64,000 bases of DNA. It comes from Tremella fuciformis (taxonomy: Eukaryota; Basidiomycota; Tremellomycetes; Tremellales; Tremellaceae). Made by a program: the position numbers and the translations under genes. The stretch lies in the NCBI GenBank assembly GCA_032768795.1, contig CP136490.1, forward strand, positions 7,502,001-7,566,000, in the 5' to 3' direction. The notes under the pieces are model-generated. The model saw only the letters and a list, made by a program, of their open reading frames with translations. It did not search any database and was not told the origin of the DNA. Below, piece by piece: positions 22,141 through 30,745 of this stretch; position 1 is the first letter of the stretch, and each line of letters opens with the position of its first letter.

Positions 22141-25100
22141 CTCCCCCTCGAAGTCTGCAGGCTGCAGGTGGCCACGACAGGTCTGGCGGTTGTGCCAAGG
22201 ACCCACCGGGCATCCCCAAGCCTGTTGATCTTCGCTCCAGGACGATATAGGCCCAAGATCAGACGTCGCGAGCGTCGCACGGTCCATAGGCCTGCCTCCT
22301 TCAGGCTGCCCGGAAGCGATCCTGCCGTTCTCCGCCATTTCTGCACCAATCTCAATGGTCTTGGTGTCTGCCGGTAGCCCTGATCCTCCTTGATGTTCTC
22401 CAGCTCCCCCTGCATGCATGCAGTCTCTTATTGCCCGTGCGCATGCAGCAAAGCGTTGCTGACGTGCGAGCTGATGGGTTTGACTAGCGGCATTTCGGCG
22501 TTTTGGCTTGACCACGTGGTGTGGCAGACGATTCGGAGCGCGACTGACTTTGTCATTCAACATCTTCCCGCTACCGCCGAAGCCTTCTAGATCGCTGAAT
22601 GCAGCCGCTAGGTGGACAAGAGCGCGCTCCGCGCCGGCAGGCGGACGGCCCAGACCCAGAGCTTCAAAATGGCGCGCGTGGGCGGCGGCGGGGAGCGACT
22701 TGGTGAGGATGTCTGCCTTCTGGTCTGCAGAGCTGACGTACCGCAGGCTGACTTTGCCTGTGTCAACAAGTTCCCGAATCAAATGATGCTTTATGTCGAT
22801 ATGTTTGGTTCGAGAGTGAGTAGTAGGCTGTCCTGCGAGTCTGATGGACCCCTGGTTGTCGCAGGAGAGCGGCGTTGGTGATCTCTGCTCGAGTCCTAGC
22901 TCACAGAGTAGATTCCTGAGCCAAACTGCCTCCTTGGCTGCTTCTGCGACAGCGATGTATTCGGCCTCGACGGTGGATGTTGACACGGTAGCCTGCCGTC
23001 TGGACGACCAGGTGATCGGCGAGCCCTTGAACTCCATCAACCAACCCGTGGTTGACCGCCGGGTGTCCTTGCAACCCGCCCAGTCCGAATCTACCCAGCC
23101 CTGCAGCCCGCCGTCACTGCCGCCCAGCCTGAGCCCGACAGTCCGTGTGTGGGCTAGGTAAGTCAGGACGCCTTGTGCGAGGTCCCAATGCTGACGGGTA
23201 GGTGCTGCGAGTGCCCTGGAGAGGTATGAGGCCGCGAACATGACGTCCGGACGCGTGCAGCCCGCTAGCCATAAGAGACACCCGACAAGCTCTTGATAAG
23301 GTGTTAATGCGGCTAGGTCGTCGTCGTCTACCTTCGTCCTTGCGTCCTGCGGCAACGGTGTCGATCGTGAGCGTCTATTCATGTGCTCCGGGAAGCGCTC
23401 GAGCACCCTATCGATGTATGCGGGCTGACTCAGCCAGATCGTCCGCCTAGCCTTGTCCTGCGATACCTTCATGCCGAGCACGGTGCCGACTTCCCCTATG
23501 ACAGTGATTGTCCACTCGGCCTTGAGAGCGGTCCACAGGGCGTCTATCTCCCCCTGCGACGATGCGGCAATCACGATGTTGTCGACATAGACCAAAACAA
23601 GCACGGTTCGGCCTTGAGACTGCCGCATATACAGCCCCCAGTCACCATTCGTCCTCTGGAAGCCCTGTCGACGTAAGACCCGTCCTAGCTCTTCCCACCA
23701 GTTCCTTGCTGACTGCTTCAGGCCATACAGGCTCTTTAAGAGCAGCAGAGCGTCGCAGCCTGGTCTCCGCCGCATCCCGTCCGGATACCGAATGTAGACC
23801 TCTGTGTCGATTGGGCTGTTCAGATACGCTCCTTCGACGTCGGCCTGTGCGACAATCATGCGGTCGGCTGCAGCGATGGCTAGCAACAGTCTCAGAGATC
23901 CGAGACGGCCTACCGGCGCGAACGTCTCTTCAAAATCGACGCCCGGCACCTGCGAGAAGCCCTGTGCGACAAGCCTAGCCTTGTGTTTGACGACGTGGCC
24001 GTCGGCATCGGTCTTGACTTTGAATACCCAACGCGATCCGACTGCCTTGCGATCTGCAGGAAGTTTGACCTCTTGCCATGTCCCCTTACTCTCGATGTTC
24101 GCAATTTCCTTCTCCATGGCGGCAATCCACTCTCCTCTGTCATCGCTAGCCATCGCCTCGGCTAGGTTCCTGGGATCTACAGGCATCACGGGGCCGTCGG
24201 CGGCATTGGCGGATAGGAAGGCGAAAGGGCTATGCAGCCGCTCAACAATCGCACCGAACTTTGCGGGCGCTTTCTTCTCGCGGACGGGCCGTCCGACGGT
24301 ATTGGCGGCCACGGGAGGTGCGGGCGGGGTCTCGACGACTGGTACATACGTCCACCTGTCGGCAACGGGAATCCTGGAACGATTGGTGGCTACAGGAAGA
24401 CGGGATGGACGGGGGACCCGAGGCTGCTCGGGTGTGTTGGACACGGCAACTGCGGGATCGTTGATTGTGAGCTCTTCCTCTGAGATCTCTACTCCAGCGA
24501 CATTTTTCTGAGCTTGCCCCGGCTCAGGCTGATCTCCAGGTACCTCCAGATCGTCTCTATCATCATCCTGGCTTGAATGACTTGCGATCTTGCCTCCCAT
24601 CGATCCAACCGGTATGAGCTGTGCTTGGTCGCTTTGGGTCACGTGACCGACATCGGCCTCATCGTCCTCCGACATCTCAAGCACTTTGACGTCTCTTCGA
24701 TGGGCAATCTCGCCCGTGGCGTCAAGCTGCACAATCCATCCGCTCTGGGTCTCACTCTGACCGAGTATCCGACACGCCTCGCCGCGCTCTATCGTAAACG
24801 ACGCCTTGCGGCGAATCTGAGACGGGATCTGCGCATGACACCTTTGCCCGAATCGCAGGACGGAATCTAGGCCTCTCTCCCGCCCTGTAAGCGCGCTCCA
24901 AGCCGATAAGCCCGTCCTGGCTGACACAGACAGCTTCATGATGATTACTGCGGCATAACGGGCTGCGAAAGACCAGTAGGAATGAGGCAAGCGGCTATCG
25001 GCCAGCATGGCGGCTATCATGTCTTTGACGGTGCGTATCGTTCGTTCAGCCGCCCCGTTGAGCTCGGGCGTGTACCTAGGCGTCATGTAATGTTGAATAC

Positions 25101-27192
25101 CGGCTGACTGATAGAACGCTCGGGCTTCCAGGCTATCAAACTCGCCTCCGCCGTCGCTGCGAATGACTCGGACGCGATCTCCGAGCTGCCGCTCGATCTT
25201 GGCTACGAACTGCTGCAAGGCGTTGAACGCCTCTGACTTCCGGCCTATCGGGACCACGCCAAGGATCTTGCTCGAGCGCTCGATAGCCACGAGCATGTTC
25301 TCGCATCCGTCAACGGACGTCTCGAATGGCCCGGTAATGTCGACATCAACGCCGACACCGTCGCCGCCGCCTCTGAGCAGCGGGGCGTCGCCGGCCTTCG
25401 GCGGCCTGGTAATTTTGGTGCGAGCGCACACCTCGCATGCAGCGGTAACGAACGGATCGTCTTTATAGACTCGCCAGGGCTCGGTAAGTAGGTCTTTCCT
25501 ACCCAGCTCTTTCAGACGCTCGATGCCTATATGACCGAGACGCTGATGTTCAGCCTCGAGCGGTGATCTAGCGTCGACTGCGGTTGCAAGCAGGATCGTA
25601 GGATGCGTCCTGCCGAGTCGCACGGTCCAAAGCGAGCCTTTCTTTCGCAGAGCTAGCCTTTCCTGCCGTCGCTCGAGCGTTCCGCCGTCACCCTTGAGAT
25701 CCGCCCGCCAGCCCCATCGCAGCAGCCTTGACAGGGAGCAGAGGCTGATTCGAGCTGTCGGGACGTGGTAGACGTCTCGGAGCGTGAGGCGTTGCCCAGA
25801 CGACAGGACAAGATCTATCTCGCCTACTTCGATGGCCTGCATTGTGCCGGTGTCGCTGGCTAGCCCAAAGACTCGGGGCGTCTCGAGACGGCGGACGCGC
25901 TTTAGGATCGATCTGTGCGGGGTCAAGTGGTCGGTAGCTCCGCTATCGAGCACCCAAACGGGCTCGACGGCCTCTGACTCGACCTGCAGAGTGTCTGCGG
26001 TGAACAGGGCGTCATTACTGGCCTCTGCAGACCCGTCCTCGAACCACGGGTCATCGAGCTGGTCGGGAAAGACGATGCGGTCGTCGCTATCGTCATCGAG
26101 CTCGGCCCATTCGGTGGCGGCAACGGTCAAACCGGCCCAAGGATCCATGTCAACTTCCAGGGCTGCAGCGAGCAGTCCGGAGTCAGCCTTAGGCGGGATC
26201 GTGATCCTCTTATCGGCGGCGGCGACGGCGGTGTCCTGGCGATCTTGAACGCCCTTCCGCTCGCCTCGGCCACCTCGCTGTCGAGCAGAGCGGCCGCCGC
26301 GGCCCTGTAGGCCGCCGCGCTGCAGTTCTGCAGCCTTCTTGCGACAATCACGCTCCCAATGGCCCTTCTTGCCGCAATGTCGACATTCGTCATTGGTCTT
26401 GTCTCTCTCGAACCGCGGGCGGCGTTCGACAGCCATCGCGAGCGGTTTGCCACCGCCGTTACCTTGTCGTTGGGGCGGCCTAGCCCGTCGTCGCGCGATC
26501 TCGGTGGTGTATTTCGAGAGCACGACGGCCCAGGACTGCTTGTCCTTGGCGATGGGGGCCAATTCAGCCCTCACGATGTTGAAGGCGGGGTCAAGGATCG
26601 TGGCGAGGAACCTCTGAGCGCGCTCGGTGTCGCTCAGGACGATCCCGACGCGCTTGCCGTCCGAAATCGCCTTGGAGAACGTCTCGACATGAGCGCTCAT
26701 TTCGTCTGCGGAGGCGTCGCCTCTCAGATCGAGCGTCCACAGGCGAGCATGCACGATCCTCTGATTCTCGAGGAGGTCGGCCTCGTGCATCTTGTCGCAA
26801 TACAGCCACATATCGGCTGCAGCGAGCAGATCCTCAATGTCGAGCCGGACGGCCTCTGATACCGTCCCCTTCAACATCGCCTGCGCCCTGCTTTCTCGGG
26901 CTTGCCACCTCTCCCAGTCCTTCTTATCCTCGCTCGTCATGGCTCCACCGACTTCCGATCCTGCCGGCATGACAGAGCCAGCACGGGTTCGCCGCTCGGT
27001 GGCTGCGACGCGCCCTGGCTCGAGATCGAGGCCCAAGGCTGCATTCCAGCAGTCTCCGAGCTGCAGAGCAACTTCTACGGCCGCCCGCCATGGGGCATAT
27101 GAGGAGGGATCATGCGAGAGCTTTGGGATCGCGTCGATGTTGACTCTGGTGGCAGACATCGCGATAAAGGTAGGTAAAGGCGGTCTGTGCAC
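22135..27192 (-). CDS. Copia (Pseudoviridae-type) Gag-Pol polyprotein, single 1685-codon frame
   Basis: One uninterrupted frame; the start is the ATG at 27192 or, more in keeping with Copia Gag, 27159 (MSATRVNIDAIPKL). Order: Gag with zinc knuckle CRHCGKKGHWERDC; aspartic protease VLDSGATDHLT; integrase with HQRLGH and CEVC zinc motif, then the DDE residues in VDVDITGPF, IRSDGGGEF and LNGAAERTIR; reverse transcriptase with HKARLVAQGF, QADVEGAYLNS and SLYGLKQSARNWW; RNase H with GWVDSDWAG, AEYIA and DNQGS. The order protease-IN-RT-RNaseH is Copia type. The RT active-site motif reads YVDN instead of YVDD (N codon at 23578-23580), expected to cripple polymerase activity. A ~150-residue C-terminal extension runs through the polypurine tract, and the stop lies inside the LTR. 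Confidence 0.97.
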   Translation of the reverse strand: MHRPPLPTFIAMSATRVNIDAIPKLSHDPSSYAPWRAAVEVALQLGDCWNAALGLDLEPGRVAATERRTRAGSVMPAGSEVGGAMTSEDKKDWERWQARESRAQAMLKGTVSEAVRLDIEDLLAAADMWLYCDKMHEADLLENQRIVHARLWTLDLRGDASADEMSAHVETFSKAISDGKRVGIVLSDTERAQRFLATILDPAFNIVRAELAPIAKDKQSWAVVLSKYTTEIARRRARPPQRQGNGGGKPLAMAVERRPRFERDKTNDECRHCGKKGHWERDCRKKAAELQRGGLQGRGGRSARQRGGRGERKGVQDRQDTAVAAADKRITIPPKADSGLLAAALEVDMDPWAGLTVAATEWAELDDDSDDRIVFPDQLDDPWFEDGSAEASNDALFTADTLQVESEAVEPVWVLDSGATDHLTPHRSILKRVRRLETPRVFGLASDTGTMQAIEVGEIDLVLSSGQRLTLRDVYHVPTARISLCSLSRLLRWGWRADLKGDGGTLERRQERLALRKKGSLWTVRLGRTHPTILLATAVDARSPLEAEHQRLGHIGIERLKELGRKDLLTEPWRVYKDDPFVTAACEVCARTKITRPPKAGDAPLLRGGGDGVGVDVDITGPFETSVDGCENMLVAIERSSKILGVVPIGRKSEAFNALQQFVAKIERQLGDRVRVIRSDGGGEFDSLEARAFYQSAGIQHYMTPRYTPELNGAAERTIRTVKDMIAAMLADSRLPHSYWSFAARYAAVIIMKLSVSARTGLSAWSALTGRERGLDSVLRFGQRCHAQIPSQIRRKASFTIERGEACRILGQSETQSGWIVQLDATGEIAHRRDVKVLEMSEDDEADVGHVTQSDQAQLIPVGSMGGKIASHSSQDDDRDDLEVPGDQPEPGQAQKNVAGVEISEEELTINDPAVAVSNTPEQPRVPRPSRLPVATNRSRIPVADRWTYVPVVETPPAPPVAANTVGRPVREKKAPAKFGAIVERLHSPFAFLSANAADGPVMPVDPRNLAEAMASDDRGEWIAAMEKEIANIESKGTWQEVKLPADRKAVGSRWVFKVKTDADGHVVKHKARLVAQGFSQVPGVDFEETFAPVGRLGSLRLLLAIAAADRMIVAQADVEGAYLNSPIDTEVYIRYPDGMRRRPGCDALLLLKSLYGLKQSARNWWEELGRVLRRQGFQRTNGDWGLYMRQSQGRTVLVLVYVDNIVIAASSQGEIDALWTALKAEWTITVIGEVGTVLGMKVSQDKARRTIWLSQPAYIDRVLERFPEHMNRRSRSTPLPQDARTKVDDDDLAALTPYQELVGCLLWLAGCTRPDVMFAASYLSRALAAPTRQHWDLAQGVLTYLAHTRTVGLRLGGSDGGLQGWVDSDWAGCKDTRRSTTGWLMEFKGSPITWSSRRQATVSTSTVEAEYIAVAEAAKEAVWLRNLLCELGLEQRSPTPLSCDNQGSIRLAGQPTTHSRTKHIDIKHHLIRELVDTGKVSLRYVSSADQKADILTKSLPAAAHARHFEALGLGRPPAGAERALVHLAAAFSDLEGFGGSGKMLNDKVSRAPNRLPHHVVKPKRRNAASQTHQLARQQRFAACARAIRDCMHAGGAGEHQGGSGLPADTKTIEIGAEMAENGRIASGQPEGGRPMDRATLATSDLGPISSWSEDQQAWGCPVGPWHNRQTCRGHLQPADFEGEC
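22141..22150 (-). promoter_or_regulatory. Polypurine tract of the Copia element
   Basis: On the minus strand CGAGGGGGAG immediately precedes the LTR start TGTTGAAC, the position of a plus-strand primer. The same GAGGGGGAG precedes each internal 60-bp repeat of the miniature arrays. Confidence 0.75.
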
Positions 27193-27484
27193 ACGCGGGG
27201 GTGCTGATTTTGACAGATATGACGGCAGAGTGTGCGTCAGCGGAACGATACCTCGCAGGGGACGACTTTCGCGATAGAGCGCCTGTTACTAGGCCCGACG
27301 CTCTCCCTGTGTGCTTACGAGGTGTTCTCGTTCTTCCTCTAGCCTTCCTGATGGCTAGGAACTGCTCTCGAGCGTCCGCGACGGTAGACGGCGACGGCTC
27401 GATTTGTGGCGGTGTCTAGAGCGTCTGCGGCGGCGGCGACGGCTCGATAGACAGCCAGCGGTATGCTCTCTGTAGTCTCGGGCT
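27193..27484 (-). other. Leader of the Copia element
   Basis: About 290 nt between the primer-binding-like site and the polyprotein start. GC-rich with short repeats of GACGGCTCGA-like sequence; no gene. It would hold the RNA leader and packaging signals. Confidence 0.5.
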
Positions 27485-27504
27485 GAGACTTGGGACTTTT
27501 AATC
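27485..27504 (-). promoter_or_regulatory. Primer-binding site, complementary to a tRNA-Lys(UUU)-like anticodon arm
   Basis: On the minus strand GATTAAAAGTCCCAAGTCTC directly follows the 60-bp LTR. Its complement, GAGACTTGGGACTTTTAATC, reads as D-stem end, anticodon stem and the loop CTTTTAA with a UUU anticodon, as in tRNA-Lys. Copia-type elements often prime with an internal half-tRNA cut near the anticodon, so the placement fits. The tRNA gene itself is not in this window. Confidence 0.55.
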
Positions 27505-27795
27505 TGTTAAACAAAAGTGACCGGCCAGTCGAGTGTCAAGGGCATTGATCGCCGTCTTGTAACACTCCCCCTCGAGAGATGCCCGTTGATACTCTCGGAA
27601 CCCGGAAAGCCACGTGTTCAACACCGTGCGCCTCCCCCTGCAGGCGGCATCCATGCGGGTGTGAGGATCGAACCCGCGCCTGTAACCTGCGCCTTCGTCT
27701 GCCACGCCCAAAGCGGAGACTTGGGACTTTTAATCTGTTAAACAAAAGTGACCGGCCAGTCGAGTGTCAAGGGCATTGATCGCCGTCTTGTAACA
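27505..27795 (-). mobile_element. Inverted miniature LTR element doubling as the 5' end of the Copia element
   Basis: Minus-strand copies of the 60-bp repeat at 27736-27795 and 27505-27564, again 231 bp apart, with the same 171-bp spacer (primer-binding-like site, tRNA-like fragment, purine tract). The inner repeat also serves as the only 5' LTR of the Copia element. The outer repeat ends exactly at the CCCTC target duplication. Confidence 0.8.
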
Positions 27796-27800
27796 CCCTC

Positions 27801-28087
27801 GGTCAGAACCGTGCGAGCCCAGGATGTGCCGACCACTTGTCATGTGATATCGTGCACCATACGGCATGGCCACGCTCATTGGTGCTTGAGTCACGCTTTA
27901 TCCAGGAGCTCAAACAGACCGCAGATCCGGTCCGTATTGCTCCGTGGGTCTATGCAAATCGCGGATCAGCATTGAAAAGTCCCGAGACAGACATATGCAG
28001 CTCAAGGCGGCAAGAGGAAAACCCCAGCCGCATTCGAAACGAAGAACGGTGGTGTCAACGATGCTCTACAAATTGCTCCTCTGAAGT
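27801..28087. other. Unique sequence between composite element and solo LTR
   Basis: Nearly 290 bp with no supported gene and no repeat I recognise. Confidence 0.4.
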
Positions 28088-28257
28088 TGTTGAACAATAG
28101 GCCCCGAGGACGCCTCATAAGGTCAGAATTTCCTCTCTGGGCAGGACGCGGAGCAGAACAATAACACTATGAGCGACGCACAGGCCGCCAGAGCGATGGC
28201 TCATATAGGTAGAGCTGCATAGATGGACGAATGCATTGCTCTCATCGTTGTGTAACA
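28088..28257 (+). repeat. Solo LTR (170 bp) of the same type as the Copia 3' LTR
   Basis: Starts TGTTGAACAATAGGCCCC and ends CGTTGTGTAACA. The flanking pentamers are GAAGT and TAAGT, a target duplication with one mismatch. The first ~30 and last ~45 bases match the LTR at 21986-22140, while the centre differs and is longer, so it is an older or divergent family member left by LTR-LTR recombination. Confidence 0.75.
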
Positions 28258-28804
28258 TAAGTCGAATTGGCTCTCTTATCAAATTATTTGCAGGCATTGG
28301 CTGATTCGATTCAACATTGAGCAAATACTTCGGTAATGCTTTGTTCTTCCTCAGCGCACGGCAGCCCCAAAACTTCACGCTGATTCGAAATGGGAGCCAG
28401 ATTATACCAAGCAGAGCGCCCCCTTGAGAGCGCCTTCTAGTCTAGACCTTTTCTCAAAATCGGGCGCCTTCCCCTGGTGAAACTGGAAGAAGAAGGAAGG
28501 GGAAAGAGTACTGTGAAAGGATGGGTGGCGCAGAAGAGACTGTGAGCGGACGTCTCAAGGGCTCATGCCCCTTCCCGTTTTCGCATTCATTCGACCACCT
28601 CCCCCAAATTTGACGCCATCTGACGCTTTCACCACCAGATAGCGAAGATCGGCCTACTCGCACTGCTATTGTGAGAATGATCCCATTACCTCGAAACACC
28701 AACTGACCATCGACAGTCTACATTCTCCTTCTCCGGGTAAATCTCGCCCTAGCCCGTTATTCTCACCAGCCGGTGATATTTGGAGGTTCAAGAGTCTCGT
28801 CGAT
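28258..28804. promoter_or_regulatory. Upstream region of the intact island gene
   Basis: No gene. Positions about 28285-28600 resemble 18640-18960 upstream of the frameshifted paralog, with the same spacing to the ATG. It holds a purine-rich tract (28480-28530). Confidence 0.5.
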
Positions 28805-30046
28805 ATGTTTGGCACCACAGACTGTCCGACTGATGATGCTAACCAGCCAAACGAGCGATCAGAGGGGATGAATGGAGTTTGGGCCAAGGCGCTAGCCTTG
28901 GCTAAAGCAGCAACACGGGAACACACGCAGAAAGGCCCCTTCCCAGACAAAATCAAACAGGCCGTCCGCCTTCAGGATGAGTACAATCTGGACGAAGAGA
29001 GCGAGAAGATTGACCTCAGTGCTTGGATCGCCAGGCAGGTCGACTCGGACATTGTTGTGCATCTTAGCGGCCGCCGTCACAAAACTCTCGAGTTCGATAC
29101 AGTTTCTGTCTCTGTTACCGATGAGGAACCCCTCTTTGAAGCGGCATGTCAACCTTCTGCTCTTAGAGTTCTCATGAACGGGATGAGCAGCCAAGAATAT
29201 CAATCGTTCGCGGAAGCTATCACTGGCGACACCAACCGCTTCAGCGTCAACGTGCGGGGCGACCCGGAAGCGGGGACCTTGAGCCGAACTCTCGAAATCG
29301 TTCTCCTGCCGGATAGTCTCACGCCAAACGATCAAGGTGACGGTGTCGAAGATAGCGGCAAAAAGTTCAGTGTTGTTCTGCCGCTTACTGCGGCGGCGAT
29401 GGGGTACTACAGGCGGGTATACTATGGGGCAAAGACAACGCGCGACGGGTCACTGATCCCCCGTGCTTTTCCGTCGCTCGAGTCGTTCCCCCGTAGAAAA
29501 GTAGCCATGGCCGCCGTGGAGGCGCTGCAGAAATCCTCCCAAGAGTTTATTGGCGACTCCGATCCCGTATTGCTGAGGCTCATTCGACTACAAGACATGA
29601 TCTCGCTTGCAGGTCCAGTGTGCACCGGACAGTTGGACCCATTCGAGCTCTTCACTGACGAGGAGCGGCGCGTGGGCGAGGAGCTTGCAAGCCTCGGACA
29701 ACTGGACAAGAGCCTCGCAAAGCAACGGAAGTGGCACTCGCATTGGTCTGGCTTGATGACCAGCGATGCAATCCACTCGGTCGCAACATTACTCGAGGCC
29801 GGCGAATCAGTCTTCATCGCCAAGACCAGGCTGGAAGACGGAGCTCAGGGGGAGAGTGTGATGAAGCGCAAGTTGAATGTCTATGCGTACCCTGACTCAG
29901 TGGGGCATCGTTCGGTCGAGTGCATGAACGTGTTCGTCAGTAAGTACATCGCAGACCAGATGGGTGGCGCACACTTTGCACCACAACAGGTTAAAAGGCC
30001 CTCATCCTGCTATACATGGGGGCCAATAACCCTTCACTCCGGGTGA
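28805..30046 (+). CDS. Intact copy of an unrecognised island gene (413 aa, no introns)
   Basis: A single uninterrupted frame from 28805 to 30046. There is no signal peptide or membrane helix; the protein is soluble and acidic. Conserved with the broken paralog: AKALALAKAATREHTQ.GPFP near the N-terminus, PSALRVLMNGMSSQEY near residue 120, FSVVLPLTAAAMGYYRRVY near 190-215, RLQDMISLAG near 260, and AKQRKWHSHWSG near 310. These match no domain I know. Conservation of whole blocks between paralogs supports a real protein. A looser resemblance in layout links it to the three genes at 56.7-61.2 kb. It is intron-free in a genome where nearly all genes are split, which may point to recent transfer or retrocopy (inference). 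Confidence 0.7.
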   Translation: MFGTTDCPTDDANQPNERSEGMNGVWAKALALAKAATREHTQKGPFPDKIKQAVRLQDEYNLDEESEKIDLSAWIARQVDSDIVVHLSGRRHKTLEFDTVSVSVTDEEPLFEAACQPSALRVLMNGMSSQEYQSFAEAITGDTNRFSVNVRGDPEAGTLSRTLEIVLLPDSLTPNDQGDGVEDSGKKFSVVLPLTAAAMGYYRRVYYGAKTTRDGSLIPRAFPSLESFPRRKVAMAAVEALQKSSQEFIGDSDPVLLRLIRLQDMISLAGPVCTGQLDPFELFTDEERRVGEELASLGQLDKSLAKQRKWHSHWSGLMTSDAIHSVATLLEAGESVFIAKTRLEDGAQGESVMKRKLNVYAYPDSVGHRSVECMNVFVSKYIADQMGGAHFAPQQVKRPSSCYTWGPITLHSG

Positions 30047-30745
30047 CTCCTTGCACTATCACCATATGTGTTGCACTGGAATCCACCCGTCTACTTTAGG
30101 TCTCGCAGTGAATAGGCTGTAATTACATACTGTCAAAAATACAATATTGATCTCTTTCGTATGTGACTTCTTTCGCCTACATCAGAGCACTTCTGCTCCC
30201 GAGAAGCCCTCTTATGCGGGGCTGAGGACACGAGGAAACATCGGACTGCATCGACTAATACGCCAGGGTGTGTCACATGCCCAGCACTCTCCGCTCCTCG
30301 CAATCGAGGCAAACATAATCTTCCGTGCGTTGTGGGCGAGCGGCTCCTTTCATCCGTCCCTCCCGGTCTCCCTGGCCAGACCGGTCTCCACACCTCGCGC
30401 GGCAAAGGATTCCCGCATAAAGGAAGTCGAAGCCATGCAAGGAGGCGCGCTCCAAGGAGCTCTGTGAACAGTGACCAACTCCTTCCCCGGAGATATATGA
30501 CCGGGTAGCGGTCTTCGAGGTCGATGCAACGCACGAACCCCGTCGAAACCCACCAACTACCTCGACCCAAATTCATACCATATTGCCCACCGCGCGTCGT
30601 ACAGGCGAATACATCCGTCGAGTCTCCGTGTTCCAGTCGGGCCGATGTCTCTCCTCCCGCCCGTCGAGCGACAGCGCGCTTCCAACGCGTGAGGCAAAGC
30701 TCGACTTCTAAGGCCAAGACTTCGCTGACAGGCAGAACATCCATC
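30047..30745. other. Intergenic region, right end of the island
   Basis: No supported gene. A frame on the minus strand (30133-30783) lacks a plausible product. The next gene could start upstream at 30524 in the same frame, but the added sequence is not protein-like. Confidence 0.35.

Larger units (their letters stand above)
21437..27800. mobile_element. Composite retroelement: Copia element capped by oppositely oriented miniature LTR arrays, with 5-bp target duplication
   Basis: The outer 5 bp CCCTC is present directly on both sides (21437-21441 and 27796-27800). Just inside, the left end begins TGTTACAAGACGG on the plus strand and the right end is its exact reverse complement. The order, plus strand, is: three 60-bp repeats with two 171-bp spacers (21442-21963), a 22-bp palindromic junction, a 155-bp LTR, the minus-strand polyprotein, a leader, then two 60-bp repeats with one spacer inverted (27505-27795). 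A normal LTR element has direct terminal repeats; inverted outer ends inside one target duplication point to insertion of a joined, chimeric cDNA. That mechanism is inference. Confidence 0.75.

Noticed and set aside
28805..30046. A retrotransposon-encoded origin for the island gene
   Set aside because: No RT, integrase, gag or LTR-linked feature in the product; it is a separate gene with its own duplicated upstream region.
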